Shown here one piece after another: positions 16,927-25,617 of a DNA stretch of 64,000 bases. This DNA is from Sulfurimonas sp. GTDB taxonomy: Bacteria; Campylobacterota; Campylobacteria; Campylobacterales; Sulfurimonadaceae. The stretch covers positions 34,994-98,993 of the forward strand of contig JAOFSE010000008.1 of the NCBI GenBank assembly GCA_028044295.1. Direction: 5' to 3'. The notes under the pieces are model-generated. The model made no database searches and was not told the DNA's origin. It saw nothing but the letters and a program-made list of their open reading frames with translations. A program made the translations under genes and the position numbers. Position 1 is the stretch's first letter. Every line of letters starts with the position of its first letter.

Positions 16927-18573
16927 ATGGAAATTGAAACTATAAAAAAACTAGAAAAAGAAGCTTTAAAAAAAAGCGGTACTGACTTTGCAAGAATAGG
17001 TTTTGCGCTGTTTTTTATGATAGGGGTATTAACTTTTAGTTTTTTAAATAATGGTGGAATTTCTAATAATATGTTCTTAGCAGTTGCAGCACTTATTGGT
17101 GCTTATATGGCGATGAATATTGGTGCTAATGATGTTGCTAACAATGTAGGACCTGCTGTTGGTTCTAAAGCAATGACAATGACAACTGCAATTATTATTG
17201 CGGCTGTCTTTGAAGCCAGCGGTGCTCTTATAGCTGGTGGTGAAGTTGTTAAAACAATAAAAAAAGGTATTATTGATATTTCAGCTTTTGGTGGTAATGC
17301 TGATCCATTTATTTGGGCTATGATGGCTGCACTTCTTGCAGCAGCATTATGGCTTAACTTTGCAACTTCTATGAAAGCCCCAGTATCTACAACACACTCA
17401 ATTGTTGGTGGTGTTATGGGAGCTGGTATTGCAGCCGCAGGATTTAGTATAGTAGATTGGGGAACAATGGGTAAAATTGCTGCTTCATGGGTTATATCAC
17501 CCGTTCTTGGTGGTGTTATAGCTGCTCTATTCCTTTATTCAATTAAGAAGTCTATAGTCTTTAAAGAAGACAAGGTTAAAGCTGCAAAAACTTATGTTCC
17601 AATTTTTGTTGCAATTATGTCGATGGCATTTGTTACTTACTTAACTCTCAAAGGTCTCAAAAAGATATGGCCACAAATAGTTGAGACATTAAATATGCTT
17701 CCACTTATATCGTTAGAAATGACGAAAAAACCAAGTCTATTAACTGCTCTTACATTTGGTCTCATCGTTGCAGTTATTGTATATAGTTTTGTAAAAGCAA
17801 AAATTAGTAAGAACACTACTACTTTGGAAAACTCAAAAGCATCAGTTAATACTCTATTCACTATTCCTTTAATATTTGCAGCAGCGCTTCTAAGTTTTGC
17901 ACATGGTGCCAATGATGTAGCAAATGCAATCGGTCCATTAGCTGCAATTAATGATGCAGTAGTAAATGGTGGTATATCATCTAAAGCATCTATCCCATTA
18001 TGGGTAATGGGCGTTGGAGCATTAGGAATTGCATTAGGTCTTGCTTTATATGGTCCAAAACTAATTAGAACTGTTGGTTCAGAAATTACAGAGTTAGATC
18101 AGATTAGAGCTTTCTCTATAGCTATGGCAGCATCTATTACCGTTATTATCGCTTCTCAGCTTGGTCTTCCTGTTAGTTCTACACATATAGCTATTGGTGG
18201 TGTATTTGGTGTAGGATTTTTAAGAGAATGGTTACACATAAGTGATGATACAAATACTATTGAAGAAGATAAGCTTATTATTCAAGATGAGAGAGAGAAT
18301 AAAGAGGCTTATAATGCCGAACTTAAAACTCTAGAAAATAGAGCAGATAAATCTCAAGAAGAGTATGCAAGAATAGTAGAACTCTACAAACTTATAGCTA
18401 ATGAAAAACGTATTATTAAATCAACTAAAAAAAGTATAAAAAAAGCTCAGAAAGTTCAATATGTAAAAAGAGATGCTATTAAAAAGATTGTAGCTGCTTG
18501 GGTTATTACTGTACCTGCTGCTGCAACACTTGCTGGTGTTCTTTTCTTTATGATCAAAGGAATAATGGCATAG
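16927..18573 (+). CDS. pit: PiT-family inorganic phosphate transporter
   Basis: A 548-residue inner-membrane protein with about ten transmembrane helices. It carries the two PiT repeats, GANDVANNVGPAVGSKA (about 65-81) and GANDVANAIGPLAAI (about 328-342), that form the phosphate and cation pathway. The pair STTHSIVGGVMGAG and SSTHIAIGGVFGVG supports this. A charged cytoplasmic segment (about 440-520) is inserted before the last helix. PiT proteins import metal phosphate by proton or sodium symport. Confidence 0.94.
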   Translation: MEIETIKKLEKEALKKSGTDFARIGFALFFMIGVLTFSFLNNGGISNNMFLAVAALIGAYMAMNIGANDVANNVGPAVGSKAMTMTTAIIIAAVFEASGALIAGGEVVKTIKKGIIDISAFGGNADPFIWAMMAALLAAALWLNFATSMKAPVSTTHSIVGGVMGAGIAAAGFSIVDWGTMGKIAASWVISPVLGGVIAALFLYSIKKSIVFKEDKVKAAKTYVPIFVAIMSMAFVTYLTLKGLKKIWPQIVETLNMLPLISLEMTKKPSLLTALTFGLIVAVIVYSFVKAKISKNTTTLENSKASVNTLFTIPLIFAAALLSFAHGANDVANAIGPLAAINDAVVNGGISSKASIPLWVMGVGALGIALGLALYGPKLIRTVGSEITELDQIRAFSIAMAASITVIIASQLGLPVSSTHIAIGGVFGVGFLREWLHISDDTNTIEEDKLIIQDERENKEAYNAELKTLENRADKSQEEYARIVELYKLIANEKRIIKSTKKSIKKAQKVQYVKRDAIKKIVAAWVITVPAAATLAGVLFFMIKGIMA

Positions 18574-18583
18574 TCTATAATCC

Positions 18584-19078
18584 ATGAATAATATAAAAAA
18601 ATATGTTAAGGAGATAATCTTTTTTAGCATATTTGTTTTTATATTTTCAAATATCGTAAGCTTCTATAAAAGCTCCTCCCTCAATAGTCAAAACCTCAAT
18701 ATAAACACTCTACAAACTATTAATAATAAAACCTATCATTTACCTCGAGATAAGCCAATAATGATACATATATGGGCTCTATGGTGCCCTATATGCAAAT
18801 TAGAAGCAGATAATATACAATCTGTATCTAAAGATTATGAAGTTATTACAATTGCTGTAAAGTCAGGGACAGATAAAGAGATAAAAAAATATTTACTTGA
18901 GAATAACATCAGTTTTAAAGTAGTGAATGATATTGATGGTCTTCTTAGTTCTAAATTTAATATCGAAGTTTTTCCAACAACAATTATTTATAATAAAAAT
19001 AGGGAAATGGTTTTTACTGATGTAGGCTACACAAGTAGTTGGTTATTGAAGTTAAAAATGTGGTATGTAAGTATATAA
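18584..19078 (+). CDS. Membrane-anchored TlpA/ScsD-like thioredoxin-fold protein
   Basis: The 164-residue protein has an N-terminal membrane anchor (about 9-29) and a periplasmic thioredoxin fold with active site WCPIC (about 63-67). A later cis-Pro loop reads EVFPTTIIYN. The Ile at the third CxxC position resembles TlpA/ScsD-like oxidoreductases. It would reduce or isomerise disulfides, or help cytochrome c maturation. It lies 10 bases after pit and is convergent with the molybdoenzyme operon. Confidence 0.8.
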   Translation: MNNIKKYVKEIIFFSIFVFIFSNIVSFYKSSSLNSQNLNINTLQTINNKTYHLPRDKPIMIHIWALWCPICKLEADNIQSVSKDYEVITIAVKSGTDKEIKKYLLENNISFKVVNDIDGLLSSKFNIEVFPTTIIYNKNREMVFTDVGYTSSWLLKLKMWYVSI

Positions 19079-19085
19079 AAGGGGA

Positions 19086-19107
19086 AACAACGCATAAATG
19101 CGTTGTT
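19086..19107. terminator. Bidirectional hairpin terminator
   Basis: AACAACGCA (19086-19094) and TGCGTTGTT (19099-19107) form a perfect 9-base stem with loop TAAA, between the convergent thioredoxin gene (ends 19078) and the molybdoenzyme gene (ends 19118). T-rich tracts follow on both strands (TTATTTTTT on plus; TTTCCCCTTTT on minus). Confidence 0.75.
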
Positions 19108-19117
19108 ATATAAAGTG

Positions 19118-22100
19118 TTATTTTTTAATTTTAACTTTATATGCTTTATGAGATAAAGGTACCCATGGACGTTTAATATGCTCAGGACGACGTAGTGTAG
19201 AATTCTCATCTAGACCACGTGTAAGATCATCTCTCCATCCTTCATAGATTTTAAAGTTGTTATCATAGTTAACATAGATATCACCTATCTTATCACCAGC
19301 TTGAGCAGGCTCTAAGATAACTTTTTGATGCCAACAATGCATACCAGATATTGGATCTGGATGTACAGCAGCAACAGCATTTTGCCATGAACCACTTAGA
19401 CCATCCCACCAAATATTTTGGCTATCTTTATTGTAATCAGCAAATCTCTCAGAAGCAAAAGGTTTAATACCTTGAGTATACTTCATTTTACCTTCTTTAC
19501 CATCCATTTGAAGTTCTGCAGTTGGAACACCGTAGCTATTCATACCACTAGTTCCATCATAATCTTCAATCTTAATTTGTGCTCCATCTTTACCAACATT
19601 CTCTGGAGAATGAGCCATAAATTTAGGATCGTTCATATTTCTAGTAATTGGTTGAGAATCAACTTTACCATCTGTAACACCATTTGGTACGCTTACAGAA
19701 TTTACAAGTTTCCAACGTCCACCGTGATGAGAACAAGCAAGAGTACCTGGAAGTACACCCTCCGTTGGAACAGCCATAGCTACAAAGTAACCAGACTCAA
19801 GACCAGTAACACTATCTGTAATTCTTACACGAATTGCGTCACCACGCTTGAAGCCTTGTTTCTTAGCATCACCAGTCGCAATCCAAATTGGATCATGATT
19901 TTGTGAAATCTCCATAAGATGCTTAGAGTTAGCAGAACGAGTGTGAATATTATATGGCAAACGGAAAACCGTATTTAGTGCATAAGAATTCTCTTCAGTC
20001 ATATAAGAGTGATTTACATGTGATGTAATATGAACCATCTCTTTTTTCTCTTCTTCATTTCTTGGGTAAATTGGCACCGCATACTCAGGCCATTTCCAAT
20101 CATCAGCGAACCACTCACAGAAGAAGTCAAGTTTCTTATCTAATGTAGCGAAACCTTCCATTTTTACACCATCGATTTCAATACCGATAGGTTTTTTCTT
20201 ACCATGAGACTTAGCAGTCATAACACCTGTACGTTTGTTAATACTTACGTGTTTTTTGTCATATTTATGTCCGTGAGAGATGTAGTTTTTACCATCATCT
20301 TTAATCTCTTTTTCCTGAGCAGAATAAATATGATTTTCTTCCATCCATGCACCATGATCTCTCATGTATTCATAAACTGGATATTCAGCATTTTTATATC
20401 TGTCATCAGATGTAGCAGTTTTCTTAAGATTTGGTAAGTTGTCACCAAATGCAGCATCATACCACTCTTCGATTGTTACAGGCTTACCAGGGTTCTTTTT
20501 AGATTCCCACATAGATTTAATAGTTTTAGTTTTAGCAGCATCTAAGAATACATCACCCTTAGGATCAATATAGTTAACACACATGTCAAACCAGAACTCA
20601 TTCTCTTCCCAAACTTCACCAAGACCAGATTTAATATGAGCTTCAAGTGTAGCACGGTTAGGATTATTAGGCTTCCATCCAGCTTTTTCTAAAGCAACAC
20701 GCATAACTGGTTGACGGAAAGAAGTCCATCTTGCAGGCATTGTAGCTTCTGAATGCTGATCATGTCTCTCACCAGCTAAACCAACAGGTAGAATGTAATC
20801 AACATACCAGTTAGTTTCAGACCATACTGGAGATAAGTTAAATGTAAGTTCCATTTTTGACTCATCTTTGATTGTTTCAATCCATCTGAAACCATCTGGA
20901 TTAATCCAAACTGGGTTATACATACGAGGAATCCAAACAGCTAATTTATCAGCTACTTTTAGACCTTTGTCTCTCCACTTCTGTTGCCATTTTTTATCAG
21001 CAAGAAGATGTGGTAAAAGGTAAGACATCTCATAAGTAGATAAAGGCCATTCTGGCGGCCATGATAATTCATTATAAACATCAATCTTAGGAATGTTAGA
21101 ACCACGTTTACCTTGACCAACTGTAGCAGAACCACCTTTACCACCAACAGAAATAACATGCCAGTGATGGAAGAATGTTCCACCTTCAGGACCGATAGCA
21201 CCACGCATACCTAGCATTAAGAAACCTGTACGACCTGAAGTCCAACCACCACGGTTACCTGCAGCAGCTGCACGCCAGAAGTATGATGAAATTGAAGTAT
21301 CAGCCCAGATAACCATATCATATAGTTGCTCTAGTTTGTAACCTGGAACATGAGTCTCTTTAACTGCATAGTCAAGTGTATATGGAGCATATAATTCTTT
21401 TAGCATATCAAGGAACGAATCAAAGTCATTTCCTTTAGGTGCTTTAGAGATATAGCCTTTGCTTACCATGAAGTCTAGATAATCTCTATTATCCATCATA
21501 ACTTCCCAGTTAAACCATTTTTTAACAAATGCTTTATTTACTTTATCTTCTGCAAGCATACGTTGTACAAGATATAAATAAATAGCAGCTTCAGTACCTG
21601 GCCAAGCAGCAATCCATAAATCAGCCATACCAGCCGAGTTAGACATACGAGGATCCATAACTACAAGTTTTGCACCTTTTTTTCTTGCATCAGCAATATG
21701 TCCAGCAGCTTGTTGGAAGTAGTGACCAGCATCAGCAGCATGAGAAGAGTTTAGGAAGATTAACTTAGCGTTAGCCCAATCCGGAGAACTTCTATCATCA
21801 TTTGCCCATTGAATAGTTGGTGTACGACCACCTGATGAACAGATATTTGTATGTGAATTGAAACAATCTTGACCTAGAGTATGCCATACTTTACCAGTAA
21901 ATCCATTCTCATTTGGACGACCAACATGGAACATACATGATTTTTTAGATAACTCGTCGTCACCCTTCATTGCGTCATGCATTTTGTTACCAATAGTAGT
22001 CATTGCTTCGTCCCAAGTTGTACGAATCCATTTACCTTCACCACGTGCAGAACCTGGAGCTCTTTTAAGTGGGAATGCTATACGATCTGGATCATACATT

Positions 22101-22534
22101 TGTGACTGAGTTGCATAACCTTTTGCACAGTTACGTCCACGAGAACCTGGATGTAATGGGTTACCCATATACTTTTTAACTGTAAAAGTTTTTTTATCAA
22201 TCCAAGCTGTTAAACCACAAGATGCCTCACAGTTTGAACATGCTGTTGGAACAATAGCATAATCATTTACTTCTATACCGTCTGGGTTAGATTCACTTCT
22301 AACACCCTTACGTTCTAGACCACCTCTTTTCCAGTCATCACCATCTAACTCTTTAAAGTCAGACCACTCTTCCATTGGAGGGTAGAATGATAATGAATCT
22401 GGAGTGTCTGTAAACTTACTCTCACTGATAGACTCAGCAATAGCATCAGTTGTAAACACACCTTTTGCAATAGTAGCACCTGCAACAGTAAATGCAGCGC
22501 CCTTTAAAAATGTTCTTCTACTTTCTAAATACAT
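19118..22534 (-). CDS. Tat-exported molybdopterin oxidoreductase catalytic subunit (CISM family)
   Basis: At 1138 residues this is a large member of the DMSO reductase superfamily. It opens with a twin-arginine signal (SRRTFLKG). A [4Fe-4S] site follows, with CSNCEASC and a fourth Cys in SRGRNCAKG (about 98-140), then the pterin domains. A likely Mo ligand Cys lies in SHTNICSSGG (about 231). The C-terminal molydop-binding domain has a GDAIRVRI segment near 930. The operon form (FeS, NrfD, catalytic) matches the polysulfide, thiosulfate, tetrathionate and sulfite enzyme group. The substrate is not readable from sequence. Confidence 0.88.
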   Translation of the reverse strand: MYLESRRTFLKGAAFTVAGATIAKGVFTTDAIAESISESKFTDTPDSLSFYPPMEEWSDFKELDGDDWKRGGLERKGVRSESNPDGIEVNDYAIVPTACSNCEASCGLTAWIDKKTFTVKKYMGNPLHPGSRGRNCAKGYATQSQMYDPDRIAFPLKRAPGSARGEGKWIRTTWDEAMTTIGNKMHDAMKGDDELSKKSCMFHVGRPNENGFTGKVWHTLGQDCFNSHTNICSSGGRTPTIQWANDDRSSPDWANAKLIFLNSSHAADAGHYFQQAAGHIADARKKGAKLVVMDPRMSNSAGMADLWIAAWPGTEAAIYLYLVQRMLAEDKVNKAFVKKWFNWEVMMDNRDYLDFMVSKGYISKAPKGNDFDSFLDMLKELYAPYTLDYAVKETHVPGYKLEQLYDMVIWADTSISSYFWRAAAAGNRGGWTSGRTGFLMLGMRGAIGPEGGTFFHHWHVISVGGKGGSATVGQGKRGSNIPKIDVYNELSWPPEWPLSTYEMSYLLPHLLADKKWQQKWRDKGLKVADKLAVWIPRMYNPVWINPDGFRWIETIKDESKMELTFNLSPVWSETNWYVDYILPVGLAGERHDQHSEATMPARWTSFRQPVMRVALEKAGWKPNNPNRATLEAHIKSGLGEVWEENEFWFDMCVNYIDPKGDVFLDAAKTKTIKSMWESKKNPGKPVTIEEWYDAAFGDNLPNLKKTATSDDRYKNAEYPVYEYMRDHGAWMEENHIYSAQEKEIKDDGKNYISHGHKYDKKHVSINKRTGVMTAKSHGKKKPIGIEIDGVKMEGFATLDKKLDFFCEWFADDWKWPEYAVPIYPRNEEEKKEMVHITSHVNHSYMTEENSYALNTVFRLPYNIHTRSANSKHLMEISQNHDPIWIATGDAKKQGFKRGDAIRVRITDSVTGLESGYFVAMAVPTEGVLPGTLACSHHGGRWKLVNSVSVPNGVTDGKVDSQPITRNMNDPKFMAHSPENVGKDGAQIKIEDYDGTSGMNSYGVPTAELQMDGKEGKMKYTQGIKPFASERFADYNKDSQNIWWDGLSGSWQNAVAAVHPDPISGMHCWHQKVILEPAQAGDKIGDIYVNYDNNFKIYEGWRDDLTRGLDENSTLRRPEHIKRPWVPLSHKAYKVKIKK

Positions 22535-22547
22535 TAAAATTCTCTCC

Positions 22548-23450
22548 CTAACTCATCGGTAATAATTGTGGAATTACTAGCCATACATGTTTAACTATAG
22601 CTAATCCTACTAGTGCTAATATAGCAGCTAGTTTTAAAATACTTTCACTTTTGCTTGATCTACTTAATAGAACTAAAGCCATTGGTAAAATATAAGTTAT
22701 CCATTGACCTAACCAGAATGCAACAGTCCACTCACCATCACCTTTGATATATTCAATTACTGCAGCAACTTCTTCTGCTTTCATTGGGCCAAAAATATAC
22801 TCTGACATATAAATGATAAAAGCCATTAGTGCACTTAAACCAAGAACAACGCCTAAAGTTTTTTTAGCTTCGTAAGAAAGCTTATCTCCACCAACTAAAA
22901 TCATAGCTGCTGAACCAGAAAGTAAAGCTGCTAAAATCATCTGTGCAGACTCTGTTGGCATTTGCCATAACTCACGTGCTGTACATTGCGCCATTAAAGC
23001 TGCTGTATAAAGTGTTACTGGAATAGCTAATATAGTTACCCATAATAATACTTTGTCATATGTCTCATCATTTTTCTTCCAAGCAAGGAAAACTAGAAGA
23101 GTTAAAAGACCTAAGAATGCAGATGCCATAAATGAACCTATAGTAATAGCTGACGTCCAATGAGGGTGGAAAAATATATGCCACATTCTAAATGGTTGGT
23201 GTAAATCTGCAAGTGTAAATAAAAGGAAAATATTAATAAATGCAAAAGCAACTACTGCAGTATGTAATCTTAACTTACTAGCTGAGTCCGGATGCATTCT
23301 AAGAAGTAAGAACAACATAAAAATTACACCTGTTCCTATACTTTTTGCCCACATATTAACTGTAACTAACCATGGCCAAACTATACCAGGTAAACCAACG
23401 TCTAATGTTACTACAGCATTTGTTGCTGCTAAAACTTCATGAGCTGCCAT
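22548..23450 (-). CDS. NrfD/PsrC-type membrane anchor subunit
   Basis: Three hundred residues with about eight transmembrane helices and no haem-binding motif, as in NrfD/PsrC quinone-interacting subunits. The segment ADLHQPFRMWHIFFHPHW (about 81-98) is typical of the family. It exchanges electrons between the quinone pool and the FeS subunit. GGAGG precedes its ATG, and the TAATG overlap with the FeS gene couples the two. The catalytic subunit starts 13 bases after its stop. Confidence 0.9.
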   Translation of the reverse strand: MAAHEVLAATNAVVTLDVGLPGIVWPWLVTVNMWAKSIGTGVIFMLFLLLRMHPDSASKLRLHTAVVAFAFINIFLLFTLADLHQPFRMWHIFFHPHWTSAITIGSFMASAFLGLLTLLVFLAWKKNDETYDKVLLWVTILAIPVTLYTAALMAQCTARELWQMPTESAQMILAALLSGSAAMILVGGDKLSYEAKKTLGVVLGLSALMAFIIYMSEYIFGPMKAEEVAAVIEYIKGDGEWTVAFWLGQWITYILPMALVLLSRSSKSESILKLAAILALVGLAIVKHVWLVIPQLLPMS

Positions 23451-24088
23451 TAGTGACCTCCTATAGGCATGTTAGATGTGATTTTACCAAATAAATCATG
23501 ACCTTCTGGACGGAATGATGCTAATGGATTTAGTGCAACGTTACCACCATTTACATAGTAATGATGAGGATTAGTCCCTTTTTCAGGTTTACGAACTTGA
23601 ATATTTGACTGGTTTTGTTGAATATATTTAGAAATATTTGATGTTGCATCATCAAGATCTCCAAAAATATTTGCTTCAACAGGACAAGCAACAACACAAG
23701 CTGGCATCATACTTGAAGCAATTCTATGTGCACAATATGTACATTTATCAGCTGTATTTGTTTGAGGGTCTATATAGATTGCTCCATATGGACAAGCCAT
23801 AACACAACCTGCACAACCAATACAACGTTCTTTATCAATATTCACAATACCGTTATCAATGTAATGTAATGCACTTACTGGACATATTCTCTCACACGGT
23901 GCATTTTCACAATGATTACATCTAAGTGGAGTAAATGTTCTTTTAGTTTCAGGGAAAGTTCCCACATCTACATACTTAACACGAAGTCTCCATGTACTAA
24001 GTGGAACTTCATTTTCCACTTTACATGCGATTTCACAACCTTTACATCCCATACATAGGTGCAAATCAACTAGGAAGCCTAATTGCAT
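23450..24088 (-). CDS. Four-cluster ferredoxin-like electron transfer subunit
   Basis: A 212-residue protein with 16 cysteines in four [4Fe-4S] groups: CMGCKGCEIAC, CNHCENAPCERICP, CIGCAGCVMACP and CTYC...CVVACP, in the DmsB/PsrB pattern. It passes electrons between the NrfD anchor and the Mo subunit. I place the start at ATG 24088 (MQLGFLVDLHL) because AAGGAG lies 7 bases upstream; an in-frame ATG 10 codons earlier lacks one. No Tat signal is present, so it should be exported with the catalytic subunit. Confidence 0.92.
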   Translation of the reverse strand: MQLGFLVDLHLCMGCKGCEIACKVENEVPLSTWRLRVKYVDVGTFPETKRTFTPLRCNHCENAPCERICPVSALHYIDNGIVNIDKERCIGCAGCVMACPYGAIYIDPQTNTADKCTYCAHRIASSMMPACVVACPVEANIFGDLDDATSNISKYIQQNQSNIQVRKPEKGTNPHHYYVNGGNVALNPLASFRPEGHDLFGKITSNMPIGGH

Positions 24089-24118
24089 ATATTCTCCTTG
24101 TAGCCATATTAATGGCAT

Positions 24119-24259
24119 ATATTTATAAATAAGATTTCTTACTGCTAGTATATTATCTTTATAAAGCTTAAATTAGTTATAAAAATAATATTTCTAATTA
24201 AGAATTCTCAAGCATGTGGATATATGAACTTTATCGGAATAAACAAGGGGGTAACCCGT
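24119..24259. other. Upstream region of the molybdoenzyme operon
   Basis: This 140-base AT-rich gap precedes the FeS subunit gene. On the minus strand it has promoter-like AT boxes (GATAATATAC near 24150) and a short GGGTTACCC palindrome (about 24250-24258) just after the stop of the DUF2231 gene. No strong terminator or operator is obvious. Confidence 0.3.
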
Positions 24260-24748
24260 CTACTCGTCTTCATCATCTTCGTCATCCATTGCGTTTTCAG
24301 CAAGACAAGCTCTACCTTCAGAGTGATCTTTAACGTGAGCTCCATATGTGTATGTAAGTTCTCCACCTATTTTACCTTGATATACAATACCTGCTGAGAC
24401 TAAGGCTAAAAGAACTACTGCTACAACCTCAACTTTGAACATCTCTTTCTTACAACCGAATATTTTTATAAGTGCAATTACTGGCAAAGAGATCACTAAG
24501 TATAATCCATACTCTTTATGCTGTAAAAGTAAGCTTTTTCCATCTCCAGAAAGAAATTTATACACTTCCATACCATCCTCTTTTCCTGTAAAAAAGGCAC
24601 CTACTATAAAAATTGCTGCGAAGGCTAAAAACCTTGTAGAAACTTTTGACATAAACTCTGTTGGTTTATATAAATAAATTAGACCTAAAACTAAAGAAAT
24701 AAGGGGTAAAGATATAGCGAAGTGTGCTACGGCTGGGTGAATCATCAT
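24260..24748 (-). CDS. DUF2231-like four-helix membrane protein
   Basis: The 162 residues open with HPAVAHFAISLPLISLVLG, typical of the DUF2231 membrane family, with four hydrophobic helices (about 8-27, 38-53, 80-98, 106-124). The tail contains HVKDHSEGRAC and ends in an acidic run of Asp and Glu. The function is unknown; relatives are often found near haem or respiratory genes. It lies directly upstream of the molybdoenzyme operon on the same strand. Confidence 0.65.
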   Translation of the reverse strand: MMIHPAVAHFAISLPLISLVLGLIYLYKPTEFMSKVSTRFLAFAAIFIVGAFFTGKEDGMEVYKFLSGDGKSLLLQHKEYGLYLVISLPVIALIKIFGCKKEMFKVEVVAVVLLALVSAGIVYQGKIGGELTYTYGAHVKDHSEGRACLAENAMDDEDDEDE

Positions 24749-24801
24749 GTAATATCCTTTATATTTTTTAAACTACATACAATAGTTTACACTTTAATAC
24801 A

Positions 24802-24848
24802 TAATTTATTCTTATATATTAAAAAAACTGTAGAAAAAGAATAAATTA
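24802..24848. promoter_or_regulatory. Perfect 12-base inverted repeat in a divergent promoter region
   Basis: TAATTTATTCTT (24802-24813) and AAGAATAAATTA (24837-24848) are exact inverted copies 23 bases apart. They lie between the DUF2231 gene (minus) and the winged-helix response regulator (plus). Spacing and position suit a regulator operator. AT-richness raises the chance of a random match. Confidence 0.4.
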
Positions 24849-24903
24849 ATATATAGTTAGTATACTTCATCTATTAAAACTCATATACAGGCGAATAATA
24901 ACT

Positions 24904-25617
24904 TTGGACTTTAAAACTTTAAAACAATTAACTTCTAATCTTTCTATTTTATATGTAGAAGATGAATCTCACTTACGTGAGACAAGTGAATCTCTTTTTA
25001 ATAATCTATTTTTAACCGTTGTAACCTCTATTGATGGTGTAGATGCACTTCAAAAATATAATGATTTTTACAAAAAACATAATAAATACTATGACATAGT
25101 CATAAGTGATATTAAAATGCCTCATATGGATGGTATAGAATTAAGTAAAAAAATATTATCAATAAATAAAGAGCAAAAAATTATTATTGTTTCCGCATAT
25201 GATGATAAAGAATACTTGATAGAACTTCTAAATATAGGCATAAATGGATTCTTGCAAAAGCCTTTATCTCCAAATAATATTATTGAAACTATATATAGAA
25301 CTTGTTCTTCTTTACAAAACTCAAATATCTATAACTTATATGATGGATACAGCTTCGACCTTTCTATACCTGCACTACTCTTTGAAGATAAAAAGGTTGA
25401 CCTAAACGATAATGAATTAAAACTACTAACGCTTTTTATGAAACATAAGAAAAATGTTTTTACTCCTATAGAAATATTTAATCATCTCAACTATGAAGAT
25501 GTAGAAAAAGATTTTTCATCCGATGCTGTGAAAAGTTTAATCAAAAGGTTAAGGAAAAAGGTTCCTGCAGGTCTTATAAAAAACACAAGCCAAGTTGGTT
25601 ATGGGATAGACTTTTAA
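24904..25617 (+). CDS. OmpR-like response regulator (receiver plus winged helix), TTG start
   Basis: The 237-residue protein has a receiver domain (about 13-130) with acidic pair ED in ILYVEDE, the phosphoacceptor Asp in IVISDIKMPHMDG, and Lys in FLQKPLSP. A C-terminal winged-helix DNA-binding domain follows (about 150-235). The start is TTG 24904, since no ATG occurs before the receiver. Its closest kinase is unknown; none lies next to it. The gene overlaps the following convergent regulator by 4 bases. Confidence 0.88.
   Translation: MDFKTLKQLTSNLSILYVEDESHLRETSESLFNNLFLTVVTSIDGVDALQKYNDFYKKHNKYYDIVISDIKMPHMDGIELSKKILSINKEQKIIIVSAYDDKEYLIELLNIGINGFLQKPLSPNNIIETIYRTCSSLQNSNIYNLYDGYSFDLSIPALLFEDKKVDLNDNELKLLTLFMKHKKNVFTPIEIFNHLNYEDVEKDFSSDAVKSLIKRLRKKVPAGLIKNTSQVGYGIDF

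Noticed and set aside
19418..19906. 162-codon open frame on the plus strand opposite the molybdoenzyme gene
   Set aside because: It lies wholly inside a well-supported gene on the other strand, has no ribosome binding site and gives a Thr/Ser/Ile-rich sequence typical of an antisense shadow.
24058..24118. 10-codon longer start of the FeS subunit
   Set aside because: No ribosome binding site; AAGGAG sits before ATG 24088.
24119..24259. Possible tRNA or small RNA in the gap before the FeS gene
   Set aside because: No cloverleaf pairing, no T-loop GTTCRA and no strong hairpin; only a short GGGTTACCC palindrome.
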